Shown here: one piece after another, positions 1-6,152 of the stretch
Numbering within the stretch: position 1 is the first letter of the stretch
Layout of the letters: every line of letters begins with the position of its first letter
Assembly (NCBI GenBank): GCA_964628455.1
Contig: CAZVPD010000115.1
Coordinates: forward strand, 1 to 12,368
DNA: 12,368 bases
Source: JAQVWU01 sp964628455
GTDB lineage: Bacteria > Bacillota > Clostridia > Oscillospirales > CAG-272
Reading direction: 5' to 3'
Program-made: the position numbers and the translations under genes
The notes under the pieces: generated by a model
Database searches by the model: none
Told to the model about the DNA's origin: nothing
The model's input: the letters and a program-made list of their open reading frames with translations, nothing else

Positions 1-1
1 C

Positions 2-2125
2 CGTCCGCTTGTAATAGAAACAGGTAAAATGGCAGGACTCGCCAACGGCTCATGTCTTGTAAAATACGGCGACACCATCATACTTGCCGCGGTGACCGCA
101 AGTAAAAAACCGCGCGACGGGATCAACTTCCTGCCGCTGTCCGTTGATTTTGAGGAAAGACTATACGCTGTCGGCAGGGTTCCCGGCAGCTATAACAGGC
201 GCGAAGGCAGACCTACCGAAAAAGCGATCCTTACCTCAAGGGTCATCGACCGTCCTGTCAGACCTCTCTTCCCCAAAGATCTGCGCAACGATGTCGTTAT
301 TAACCTGACCGTACTTTCGGTCGATAACGACTGTTCACCCGAAATCGCCGGTATGATCGGAGCTTCCATTGCCCTGTCGATATCGGATATTCCATGGAAC
401 GGTCCGATAGGCGGTGTTTTTGTCGGAATGGTCGACGGCGCGCTCATCATAAACCCGACCTCGGAACAGCGCGAAAAAAGCGTGCTCGAACTTACCGTGG
501 CAGCTACTTTCGATAAAGTCGTTATGATCGAAGCCGGCGCCAAAGAAGTTTCGGATGAGGATATGTACAGTGCGATCATGCTCGCGCATAAAGAGATCAA
601 AAAAATCTGCGGATTCATTTCCGACATAACCGTAGAAATCGGCAAACAGAAGTTCGCGTATGAAGCGCATGAAATCGACTTAACCCTTTATAACGAGATA
701 AAGGCGATGGTCTTCGATGACGTAAAGAAAGCCCTTGATACAGATGATAAAAATATCCGCGATGAACGGATGACCCCCATTACCGATGCCGTTCTCCTGA
801 AATTTGCAGACCGGTTTTCCGACAGCACGGCAGCTGCTGCCGAAGTCGAAGAGATCCTATATAAAATTCAGAAAGAGATTGTGCGCCGCTGGCTGCTTGA
901 CGACGGAAAACGTGTGGACGGCAGACGGCTTGATCAGATCAGAGAACTTGAAGCGGAAGTTGCTCTCCTGCCCCGCGTTCACGGCAGCGGTATGTTTACC
1001 CGCGGTCAGACACAGGTCCTGACGATCGCGACCCTTGCCGCAATCGGTGACAAACAAATGCTGGACGGTATAGATGAAGAAGACAGCAAGCGCTACATGC
1101 ATCATTATAACATGCCGTCCTATTCGGTCGGAGAAGCGAAAGCTTCCCGCAGTCCCGGCAGGCGTGAAATAGGTCACGGAGCCCTTGCGGAACGTTCTTT
1201 GCTTCCGGTTCTTCCTTCCGAAGAAGAATTCCCGTATGCTATCAGGTGCGTATCCGAAGTCATCTCCTCCAACGGCTCAACTTCGCAGGCATCCGTTTGC
1301 GGCTCTACTTTAGCTCTCATGGACGCAGGTGTTCCGATCAAAGCACCCGTAGCGGGAATATCCTGCGGTCTGATAACGGAAGGCGAACGCTGGATGACAA
1401 TGATCGACATACAGGGACTCGAAGATTTTTACGGGGATATGGATTTCAAGGTTGCAGGAACGCATAAGGGAATCACTTCCATTCAGATGGACCTTAAAAT
1501 CGACGGACTTACACCCGAGATCATCAGCGAAGCTCTGCGGACGACGCATGCCGCCCGAGATTATATTATTGACGACATCATCCTCAAAACGATTCCGGCG
1601 GCACGTCCCGAAGTATCGCCCTATGCCCCCAAAATGATCGTTTTGAAGATCCATCCGGATAAAATACGCGAAGTGATCGGGTCCGGCGGTAAGATCATTC
1701 AAAAAATCGTTGCGGATACGGGAACGAAGATCGACATTGAAGATGACGGCACGATTTATATTGCCGCAATCAACCGTGACAGCGGTCTTCGCGCCGAAGA
1801 CATTATCCGCAGTATTGTCTTTGAACCGGAAATCGGCACGGTATACAACGGGACCGTCACACGCGTTATTCCGATAGGCGCATTCGTCGAATTCGCACCC
1901 GGCAAAGAAGGTCTGGTGCACATTTCGAAACTAGCTCATACCCGCGTAGAAAAAGTCGAGGATGTTGTCAATGTCGGCGACAAACTCGCAGTTAAATTCC
2001 TCGGGGTCGATGAAAAAGGCAGGATGAATCTTTCGCACAAGGACACTCTTCCCCGCCCGGAAAACGCTTCGGAAAAAGACGAACATCCTCACCGTCCGTA
2101 TAGAAAACCGCCGGAAAACAAATAA
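2..2125 (+). CDS. pnp: Polyribonucleotide nucleotidyltransferase (PNPase), 5'-partial
   Basis: PNPase degrades RNA 3'-to-5' by phosphorolysis in the cytoplasm and takes part in mRNA turnover. The first ATG (29) is not the true start: the frame is open back to base 2 and reads RPLVIETGK before it, the usual PNPase N-terminal strand, so about ten or more residues lie outside the window. Counting from that ATG, the first RNase PH domain carries FEERLYAVGRVPG and the RREGRPTEKAIL segment. The second RNase PH domain holds the catalytic block GLEDFYGDMDFKVAGT, with D466 and D472 matching the two catalytic aspartates of E. coli PNPase. A KH domain follows (IGSGGKIIQKI, about 549-560), then an S1 domain (about 603-670) and a short charged tail. 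Length and domain order are normal for the family. It usually sits next to rpsO, which would lie upstream of the window. Confidence 0.97.
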   Translation, partial: RPLVIETGKMAGLANGSCLVKYGDTIILAAVTASKKPRDGINFLPLSVDFEERLYAVGRVPGSYNRREGRPTEKAILTSRVIDRPVRPLFPKDLRNDVVINLTVLSVDNDCSPEIAGMIGASIALSISDIPWNGPIGGVFVGMVDGALIINPTSEQREKSVLELTVAATFDKVVMIEAGAKEVSDEDMYSAIMLAHKEIKKICGFISDITVEIGKQKFAYEAHEIDLTLYNEIKAMVFDDVKKALDTDDKNIRDERMTPITDAVLLKFADRFSDSTAAAAEVEEILYKIQKEIVRRWLLDDGKRVDGRRLDQIRELEAEVALLPRVHGSGMFTRGQTQVLTIATLAAIGDKQMLDGIDEEDSKRYMHHYNMPSYSVGEAKASRSPGRREIGHGALAERSLLPVLPSEEEFPYAIRCVSEVISSNGSTSQASVCGSTLALMDAGVPIKAPVAGISCGLITEGERWMTMIDIQGLEDFYGDMDFKVAGTHKGITSIQMDLKIDGLTPEIISEALRTTHAARDYIIDDIILKTIPAARPEVSPYAPKMIVLKIHPDKIREVIGSGGKIIQKIVADTGTKIDIEDDGTIYIAAINRDSGLRAEDIIRSIVFEPEIGTVYNGTVTRVIPIGAFVEFAPGKEGLVHISKLAHTRVEKVEDVVNVGDKLAVKFLGVDEKGRMNLSHKDTLPRPENASEKDEHPHRPYRKPPENK

Positions 2126-2130
2126 GAACT

Positions 2131-2174
2131 TAACGGGAGAAAGTGAATTCATCATGAATTTCTTTCTCCCGTTA
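2131..2174 (+). terminator. Strong 3' hairpin after pnp, no U-tract
   Basis: A perfect 13-bp stem (2131-2143 with 2162-2174) starts 5 bases after the pnp stop. An inner 5-bp AATTC/GAATT stem (2146-2150 with 2156-2160) closes on an ATCAT loop. The downstream flank is ATCCGCAACT, with no run of T, so it is not a classical intrinsic terminator. It may stabilise the 3' end of the pnp mRNA or terminate weakly. What is seen is the hairpin; its role is inferred. Confidence 0.5.
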
Positions 2175-2229
2175 TCCGCAACTATTTATACATGATTCAA
2201 ATTTATCAAACCGATGAGGTGATGTAAAA

Positions 2230-3051
2230 ATGCCGCATTCTCTTCCCGTTGTTCTGCAGCTTTATTCTGTCCGCGATTTCGCCGAGAAGGATTTCCGCGG
2301 AACACTGCGGAAAGTCAAAGAAATGGGATATGACTATATTGAAACGGCAGGACTTTACGGACTCGATCCCGAAGCCGTGTATAAGGACCTGTCCGATGCC
2401 GGTCTTAAGGCTGTGTCCGCCCATGTTCCGATCGACGAACTCCTGTCCGATACCGAAGATACAGTTGACCGTTATAAACAAATCGGCTGCAAATTTATAG
2501 CCATCCCTTATTTACTCGCAGGTATGCGTCCCGGCGATGAAAATTTCGATGATGTTCTGAAAAAGATCGCTGCCATAGGCAAGGTCTGCAAATCCCAAGG
2601 AACCGAGCTTCTTTATCACAACCATGATTTCGAATTCATAAAAATGCATGACGGAAGTTCCGGATTCGACTATATCTATGCAAATGTTCCTTCCGAATAT
2701 TTAAAATCCGAAATCGACACATGCTGGATAAAAGTGGCAGGATACGATCCCGCAGAATTTATTCGCGCTTATTCCGGACGCGTCCCGATCGTCCATTTAA
2801 AGGATTATCACGGTTCGAAAACGGAAAATATGTATGAACTCATCAACACCGGCAAGAGCAAACACGTATCTGACGGTAAATTTATATTCCGGCCCGTAGG
2901 ATATGGTTTACAGGATATCCCTTCTGTTTTAAAGGCCTCTCTTGAGTCGGGTGCCGAATATGTCGTGGTCGAACAGGATGAATCCGAGGACTGCACTTCT
3001 CTCGAAGCAGCCGAAAAAAGCAGGCTGTATTTAAAGAGTCTCGGCTGGTAA
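2230..3051 (+). CDS. Sugar phosphate isomerase/epimerase family TIM-barrel protein
   Basis: A 273-residue protein of the xylose-isomerase-like TIM-barrel family (AP_endonuc_2 fold), whose members isomerise or epimerise sugars and polyols with a divalent metal. Visible motifs are QLYSVRD at 10-16, YIETAGLYG at 36-44, YHNHDFEF at 129-136, EIDTCWIKVAG at 161-171, VHLKDYHG at 188-195 and VVVEQDES at 245-252. Metal-ligand candidates are D163, H189 and E249, with E135 as a possible fourth, by analogy with the tagatose/psicose 3-epimerase branch. No signal peptide is visible, so it is cytoplasmic. The ATG has a strong Shine-Dalgarno GAGGTGA at 2216-2222. It stands alone: a hairpin separates it from pnp and a terminator follows. 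The substrate cannot be told from sequence; inositol or keto-sugar metabolism are both possible. Confidence 0.9.
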   Translation: MPHSLPVVLQLYSVRDFAEKDFRGTLRKVKEMGYDYIETAGLYGLDPEAVYKDLSDAGLKAVSAHVPIDELLSDTEDTVDRYKQIGCKFIAIPYLLAGMRPGDENFDDVLKKIAAIGKVCKSQGTELLYHNHDFEFIKMHDGSSGFDYIYANVPSEYLKSEIDTCWIKVAGYDPAEFIRAYSGRVPIVHLKDYHGSKTENMYELINTGKSKHVSDGKFIFRPVGYGLQDIPSVLKASLESGAEYVVVEQDESEDCTSLEAAEKSRLYLKSLGW

Positions 3052-3065
3052 CAAAAATATATACC

Positions 3066-3098
3066 TAAAAGCGGATGCAGACCATGCATCCGCTTTTA
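3066..3098 (+). terminator. Intrinsic terminator of the isomerase gene
   Basis: A perfect stem AAAAGCGGATGCA (3067-3079) / TGCATCCGCTTTT (3085-3097), extended by one T-A pair, closes on a GACCA loop and ends in a T-rich 3' arm. It begins 14 bases after the stop codon. The opposite strand also has a T-rich end, so it could act in both directions. Confidence 0.9.
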
Positions 3099-3258
3099 TA
3101 TCGTACCGACCTATCAACCGGAAAATACAAATATTAAATCAGACGGTCGGGCAGCAGGGCCGTTTCTTTTCGTATGAATAAATAATTGACGTTTTTCGAC
3201 CGAAAAGAAACAAAAATATATATTTATTTCATATATTTATATTATTTTTCGGTTTTTA
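3099..3258. other. AT-rich spacer with inverted repeats
   Basis: No credible coding region is seen here. The stretch becomes very AT-rich from about 3175. It contains a TTTTCG-AC-CGAAAA inverted repeat at 3193-3206, and the ACCGAAAA half recurs inverted as TTTTCGGT at 3246-3253, just before the promoter described next. These could be operator half-sites for a DNA-binding regulator, or simply AT-rich upstream DNA. A weak GC hairpin (ACGG 3143-3146 / CCGT 3160-3163) followed by TTCTTTT may be leftover terminator structure. Confidence 0.4.
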
Positions 3259-3287
3259 TTGTAATTTTGACATTTATATGATACAAT
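3259..3287 (+). promoter_or_regulatory. Sigma-A promoter, extended -10, driving the riboswitch and TIR gene
   Basis: The -35 is TTGTAA (3259-3264), the spacer is 17 bases, and the -10 is TACAAT (3282-3287), preceded by TG at 3279-3280 as an extended -10. The predicted transcription start is near 3294, only a few bases before the conserved riboswitch core. An alternative is TTGACA at 3267-3272 with TATTAA at 3289-3294 and a 16-base spacer, but its -10 is weaker. Confidence 0.75.
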
Positions 3288-3295
3288 ATATTAAA

Positions 3296-3414
3296 ACAAA
3301 TAGCAAAACAAGCGAAAGCTTGCGACGCAAAGCTATAGGATCTGTATTATAAATCGATTTCCCCGCCGTATATATTTGAACGATTCGATTTATAACATGA
3401 CTGCCAGCTGCCGT
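3296..3414 (+). promoter_or_regulatory. GEMM-I-type cyclic-dinucleotide riboswitch aptamer
   Basis: This stretch matches the class I cyclic-di-GMP (GEMM-I) aptamer. The block AGCAAA (3302-3307) is followed by a small helix CAAGC/GCTTG (3309-3313 with 3318-3322) capped by a GAAA tetraloop (3314-3317). Next come the invariant GACGCAAAGC (3324-3333) and GG at 3338-3339 with ATCT. A long second helix follows, a perfect 11 bp (3347-3357 with 3385-3395), and then the 3' signature ATGACTGCCAGCTGCCG (3397-3413). In the family the tetraloop docks on the long helix and the ligand sits at the three-way junction. AUAGC 3300-3304 can also pair with GCUAU 3332-3336. The base I align with ligand-specificity position 20 of the Vibrio Vc2 RNA is A3302, not the usual G, so the ligand may be 3',3'-cGAMP rather than, or as well as, c-di-GMP. 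The element lies between a promoter and a terminator, in the 5' leader of the TIR gene. Confidence 0.85.
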
Positions 3415-3434
3415 ACCTGTCTGAGCGAAACGTT

Positions 3435-3468
3435 AAGCGCCCGGCTTTTTTGGCGGCTTTTTTATTTT
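3435..3468 (+). terminator. Riboswitch expression-platform terminator
   Basis: The stem AAGC-GCC (3435-3441) pairs with GGC-(G)-GCTT (3452-3459) with one bulged G, followed by TTTTTTATTTT (3458-3468). It lies about 20 bases after the aptamer and 80 bases before the TIR start, so it can stop transcription before the gene. The 3' arm (3451-3458) can alternatively pair with 3406-3413 of the aptamer over 8 pairs including two G-U wobbles. This suggests mutually exclusive antiterminator and terminator folds, with ligand favouring termination (inference). GGCTTTTTT occurs twice (3443-3451 and 3455-3463). Confidence 0.75.
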
Positions 3469-3550
3469 AAAGCGTTGCAATCGGTATTTCCCCGTTTCCC
3501 TTCCGGTATCGGACAGAGCAAATTTATATTCTACAACAGGAGTGATATAA

Positions 3551-4003
3551 ATGAAGCCGAAATGTATATTTATCAGTCACGGAAAAAAACATACGGCCGT
3601 GTATCATACTGTTGTCAAGTGGCTGGATGATGCAATGAAACAAAACGCCGATTTCGCCTGGACGGATTATTCCCTTCCGGATAACAGTTTATTATGCGGT
3701 CCCGAAAGCGTTTCGGCAGGCAATCATGAGGATCTTTCCCTTAAAGAAAAAATCGAGAAGCGAATATCGGATGCCTTGATCTATATAGCGATATCCGATA
3801 CCTATGCGGAAAATAAAAAGCTGACGGATTTCGAAATCAAAACAGCGAGGCATTACGGAAAATACATAATCGGTTTAAAATCCTGGAGAAATCTGATTCC
3901 CGTTCCGAAGAACATATTAAAAAGCGCGGACCGGATCATCAGTCTGTGCAGTCCGGATCTGTTGAATGCGATATGCGGTTACGATGATCCGTTTCAAACT
4001 TAA
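3551..4003 (+). CDS. Stand-alone TIR-like (MTH538/ThsB-type) domain protein
   Basis: A 150-residue protein consisting almost entirely of one TIR-like domain of the MTH538 / DUF1863 type, the fold of ThsB in Thoeris anti-phage systems. Visible landmarks are the first strand CIFISH (5-10), WTDYSLP (37-43), helix LKEKIEKRISDA (64-75), strand plus loop IYIAISDTY (77-85), DFEIKTAR (93-100) with E95 as the candidate catalytic or structural glutamate, and GKYIIGLKSW (103-112), the counterpart of GKPIIGVKPW in relatives. There is no signal peptide or membrane segment, so it is cytoplasmic. Such domains either make signalling nucleotides from NAD+ or bind partners; which applies here is unknown. The start is supported by AGGAGTGA at 3538-3545. 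Its leader is a cyclic-dinucleotide riboswitch with a terminator. No ThsA-like effector or other defence gene is beside it. Certainty is high for the fold, low for the function. Confidence 0.85.
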   Translation: MKPKCIFISHGKKHTAVYHTVVKWLDDAMKQNADFAWTDYSLPDNSLLCGPESVSAGNHEDLSLKEKIEKRISDALIYIAISDTYAENKKLTDFEIKTARHYGKYIIGLKSWRNLIPVPKNILKSADRIISLCSPDLLNAICGYDDPFQT

Positions 4004-4013
4004 AACGGATCAT
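3984..4013 (+). terminator. Hairpin overlapping the TIR stop codon
   Basis: A perfect 11-bp stem, ATGATCCGTTT (3984-3994) / AAACGGATCAT (4003-4013), with an 8-base loop includes the last codons of the TIR gene. The tail TGCGTTTCAT is only weakly T-rich, so termination may be partial. Together with the new promoter downstream it makes the TIR transcript effectively monocistronic. Confidence 0.6.
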
Positions 4014-4035
4014 TGCGTTTCATACTTTATAACGT

Positions 4036-4064
4036 TTGACAATATACTCATATCATGATATAAT
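4036..4064 (+). promoter_or_regulatory. Perfect consensus sigma-A promoter of capF-like gene
   Basis: TTGACA (4036-4041), a 17-base spacer and TATAAT (4059-4064) match both hexamers exactly. TG at 4056-4057 adds an extended -10. The predicted start near 4071 gives a leader of about 24 bases before the ATG at 4095. No clear operator is seen, so expression is likely strong and constitutive unless controlled by proteins not visible here. Confidence 0.9.
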
Positions 4065-4094
4065 TTTCCCATCCTATTTTACGGGGGCTATCGA

Positions 4095-5231
4095 ATGAAA
4101 ATACTGATCACCGGAGCAAAAGGTTTTATCGGAAGGAATCTGACCGCCGTACTTCGGAATATAAAAGAACGCAAAGACAAAACCTATCATTTATCTCCGG
4201 AAACAACAATATATGAATATGACACCGACAGTGCACCGGAATCACTGGATGATTACTGCAGCGACGCTGATTTTGTATTTCATCTGGCCGGGGTGAACCG
4301 GCCTAAGGACCCGTCCGAATTTATGGACGGAAATTACGGTTTTACGGATACACTCATACGGACATTGAAAAAACACAACAGCAAAGCACCCGTGATGATT
4401 TCATCATCCACACAGGCGGCGCTTGATAATCCTTACGGCAAAAGCAAAAAAGCCGGTGAGGAACTGATGCTGACTTACGCCAAGGAAACGGGTGTGCAGA
4501 TCTATCTGTATCGTTTTCCCAATATATTCGGTAAATGGTCCAAACCGAACTATAATTCCGCGGTCGCAACATTCTGTCACAATATCGCAAACAATCTGCC
4601 CATAACAGTCAATGACCGTTCATATGTTATGACTCTGGCCTACATCGATGATGTCGTTTACGAACTGATCGGTACGCTTATTGAAAAACCGTCCAAAACA
4701 TACTGCTCCGTTCCTGTCACATACACCCTTACACTCGGTAAAATCGCGGATCTGATTTGTTCGTTCAGATCCGGCAGGGACGATTTGTCCGTTCCGGATA
4801 TGTCCGATGCTTTCACAAAAAAGCTTTATGCCACCTATCTTTCATATCTGCCCGCAGATGCTTTCTCTTATCCTCTTAAAATAAATACGGATCTCCGCGG
4901 CAGTTTTACCGAAATCATACGAACTCCCGACAGAGGTCAGGTTTCCGTGAATGTTTCAAAACCCGGTATTACCAAGGGCAACCACTGGCACAGCACCAAA
5001 AACGAAAAATTTATCGTACTCAACGGAAAAGGTGTTATAAAATTCCGGCAAATCGGCAGTACCGAAGTGACCGAATATTATGTTTCCGGCGATAAACTTC
5101 AGGTGGTCGATATCCCTGTCGGATATACCCACAGCCTTATAAATCTCGGTGATACGGATATGGTAACCCTGATGTGGTGCAGTGATTGTTTTGACCCGGC
5201 AAAACCGGATACATTTTATGAAGAAGTATAA
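4095..5231 (+). CDS. capF: CapF/WbjC-like bifunctional sugar-nucleotide reductase with C-terminal cupin
   Basis: A 378-residue two-domain enzyme like capsular polysaccharide protein CapF (about 370 residues). CapF acts in UDP-N-acetyl-L-fucosamine synthesis: its cupin domain epimerises and its SDR domain reduces a 4-keto UDP-hexulose intermediate with NADPH. The N-terminal Rossmann domain has GAKGFIG (7-13), FHLAGVNRP (62-70), SSST (103-106) and YGKSK (114-118, the YxxxK pair Y114 and K118). The C-terminal cupin (about 265-378) shows GNHWHSTKNEKF with zinc-ligand candidates H297, H299, E304 and H346, and the typical WCSDCFDPAKPDTF ending. Both active sites look intact. The ribosome site is a modest GGGGG (4083-4087). 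The usual partners CapE and CapG are absent on both sides, so it is either an orphan gene or works with enzymes elsewhere. Assignment to CapF is firm; the exact sugar is inferred from the family. Confidence 0.92.
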   Translation: MKILITGAKGFIGRNLTAVLRNIKERKDKTYHLSPETTIYEYDTDSAPESLDDYCSDADFVFHLAGVNRPKDPSEFMDGNYGFTDTLIRTLKKHNSKAPVMISSSTQAALDNPYGKSKKAGEELMLTYAKETGVQIYLYRFPNIFGKWSKPNYNSAVATFCHNIANNLPITVNDRSYVMTLAYIDDVVYELIGTLIEKPSKTYCSVPVTYTLTLGKIADLICSFRSGRDDLSVPDMSDAFTKKLYATYLSYLPADAFSYPLKINTDLRGSFTEIIRTPDRGQVSVNVSKPGITKGNHWHSTKNEKFIVLNGKGVIKFRQIGSTEVTEYYVSGDKLQVVDIPVGYTHSLINLGDTDMVTLMWCSDCFDPAKPDTFYEEV

Positions 5232-5288
5232 ATTTATATAATATTCCTGATAACAAACATAAACCGCAGCCGTCAGCTAAAATCAAAC

Positions 5289-5326
5289 AGGATCACGTTC
5301 AGATAAAGGCGTGACCTTTTCATTTT
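5289..5326 (+). terminator. Probable intrinsic terminator of capF-like gene
   Basis: The stem AGG-(A)-TCACG (5289-5297) / CGTGA-CCT (5310-5317) has one bulged A and a 12-base loop, and is followed by TTTTCATTTT. It lies 57 bases after the stop codon. The large loop and bulge make it weaker than the other terminators here. Confidence 0.6.
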
Positions 5327-5613
5327 AGCATTCCGACCGGTCGGATCCGCTGCCGAATCATGTAAAACACCATCCTTTGTCGTTAACCCTATATACATCT
5401 GTTCGTCGATTCTTTCATTTAATATGGCTGTTGTCTTAACGGCATCTTATAACATGGAGTAATTCTGCCGGTATTTATGCCAGATATTAAAAATATTCTA
5501 TTTTATTCGATGTCTGTCAACAGGACTGCCGGATTCTGCCTGCTGCAATAAATACCATCGCGTCACTTTTTTATGTCCTTAAAATCAAATAATACACGAT
5601 CGGAATAATACCG
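5327..5613. other. Non-coding spacer with a 14-bp perfect palindrome
   Basis: I see no supported gene or known RNA family in this stretch. It holds a perfect palindrome TCCGACCGGTCGGA at 5332-5345, the kind of symmetric site many dimeric regulators (for example TetR-like proteins) bind. No regulator gene is nearby and no clear promoter for the following VanZ gene could be found. Just before that gene, ATCGG (5599-5603) can pair with CCGAT (5611-5615), covering its start codon. Confidence 0.4.
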
Positions 5614-6087
5614 ATGAACCGGAGAAAAATCGTTTTTTCAATCATAATCATTTTTATTATAATGACCATGCTGTTCATTTTTCAAAACTCCCTTACTTCC
5701 GGAGAAGCATCTGCCGAAACGAGCGGCTTTATTTCGGAAAAAATACAGAAAATACTCGACCCGCAGAAAAAGATCGATCCGTATGATTTTCATGTATTCA
5801 TCCGTAAAACAGCTCATTTTGCGGAATTTTCCCTTTTGGGAGCTGAATTAATGATTCTGACACTTCTGATGGAACCGTTTTATTATTTCAAGCTTATTTT
5901 TATGCCTTTGTTTATTTCCCTGCTGACCGGAACCGCAGATGAATATCTTCAGTCGTTTATGACCAGAACAAGTTCGGTGGCTGACATACTGATCGATTTT
6001 TCCGGCAGTGTCTTCGGAATCGTTATGATCATATTCGCATTTGAAACATTTAAATTCATCAGAAAAAGAAAACCTCACGGCGTTTAA
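5614..6087 (+). CDS. VanZ-family membrane protein
   Basis: A 157-residue integral membrane protein with four hydrophobic segments (about 6-23, 70-86, 91-107 and 126-148). VanZ-like signatures are RKTAHFAEFSLLG (64-76), DEYLQSFMTRTSSVADILID (109-128) and the final FSGSVFG (129-135). Conserved polar residues R64, H68, E71, D109, E110, Q113, R118, D124 and D128 are all present. Family members are linked to low-level teicoplanin resistance and are common in surface-polysaccharide neighbourhoods, but their biochemical role is not settled. Upstream in-frame codons hold no other start before a stop, so the ATG at 5614 is the best choice even though no good Shine-Dalgarno site precedes it. The gene converges on the Wzz/BY-kinase gene. 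Confidence 0.9.
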   Translation: MNRRKIVFSIIIIFIIMTMLFIFQNSLTSGEASAETSGFISEKIQKILDPQKKIDPYDFHVFIRKTAHFAEFSLLGAELMILTLLMEPFYYFKLIFMPLFISLLTGTADEYLQSFMTRTSSVADILIDFSGSVFGIVMIIFAFETFKFIRKRKPHGV

Positions 6088-6103
6088 AGCACAGGTGAGG
6101 TTT
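6070..6103 (+). terminator. Hairpin overlapping the VanZ gene end
   Basis: A 9-bp stem AAACCTCAC (6070-6078) / GTGAGGTTT (6095-6103) with a 16-base loop spans the stop codon. No T-run follows, so on its own it is a weak terminator. It precedes the stronger hairpin at 6113-6143 and may assist it. Confidence 0.4.
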
Positions 6104-6112
6104 AAAAGTATC

Positions 6113-6143
6113 GGCAGAAAAACGGATCCTGTGTTTTTCTGCC
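6113..6143. terminator. Bidirectional terminator between convergent genes
   Basis: A perfect 11-bp stem GGCAGAAAAAC (6113-6123) / GTTTTTCTGCC (6133-6143) with a 9-base loop sits between the VanZ stop (6087) and the stop of the minus-strand kinase gene (6153). T-rich bases lie on both sides when read from either strand, so it can serve both genes. Confidence 0.75.
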
Positions 6144-6152
6144 ATACCTGTT

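Noticed and set aside
1310..1921. 203-codon minus-strand reading frame inside pnp
   Set aside because: It is the antisense shadow of highly conserved PNPase coding sequence, with atypical composition and no family resemblance.
3300..3500. CRISPR array, tRNA or mobile-element ends around the TIR gene
   Set aside because: No repeat-spacer pattern, cloverleaf, transposase or terminal inverted repeats were seen here or elsewhere in the window.
3376..3630. 84-codon plus-strand reading frame across the riboswitch, terminator and TIR start
   Set aside because: It overlaps the conserved aptamer 3' strand, the terminator and the well-supported TIR gene, has no ribosome site and resembles no protein family.
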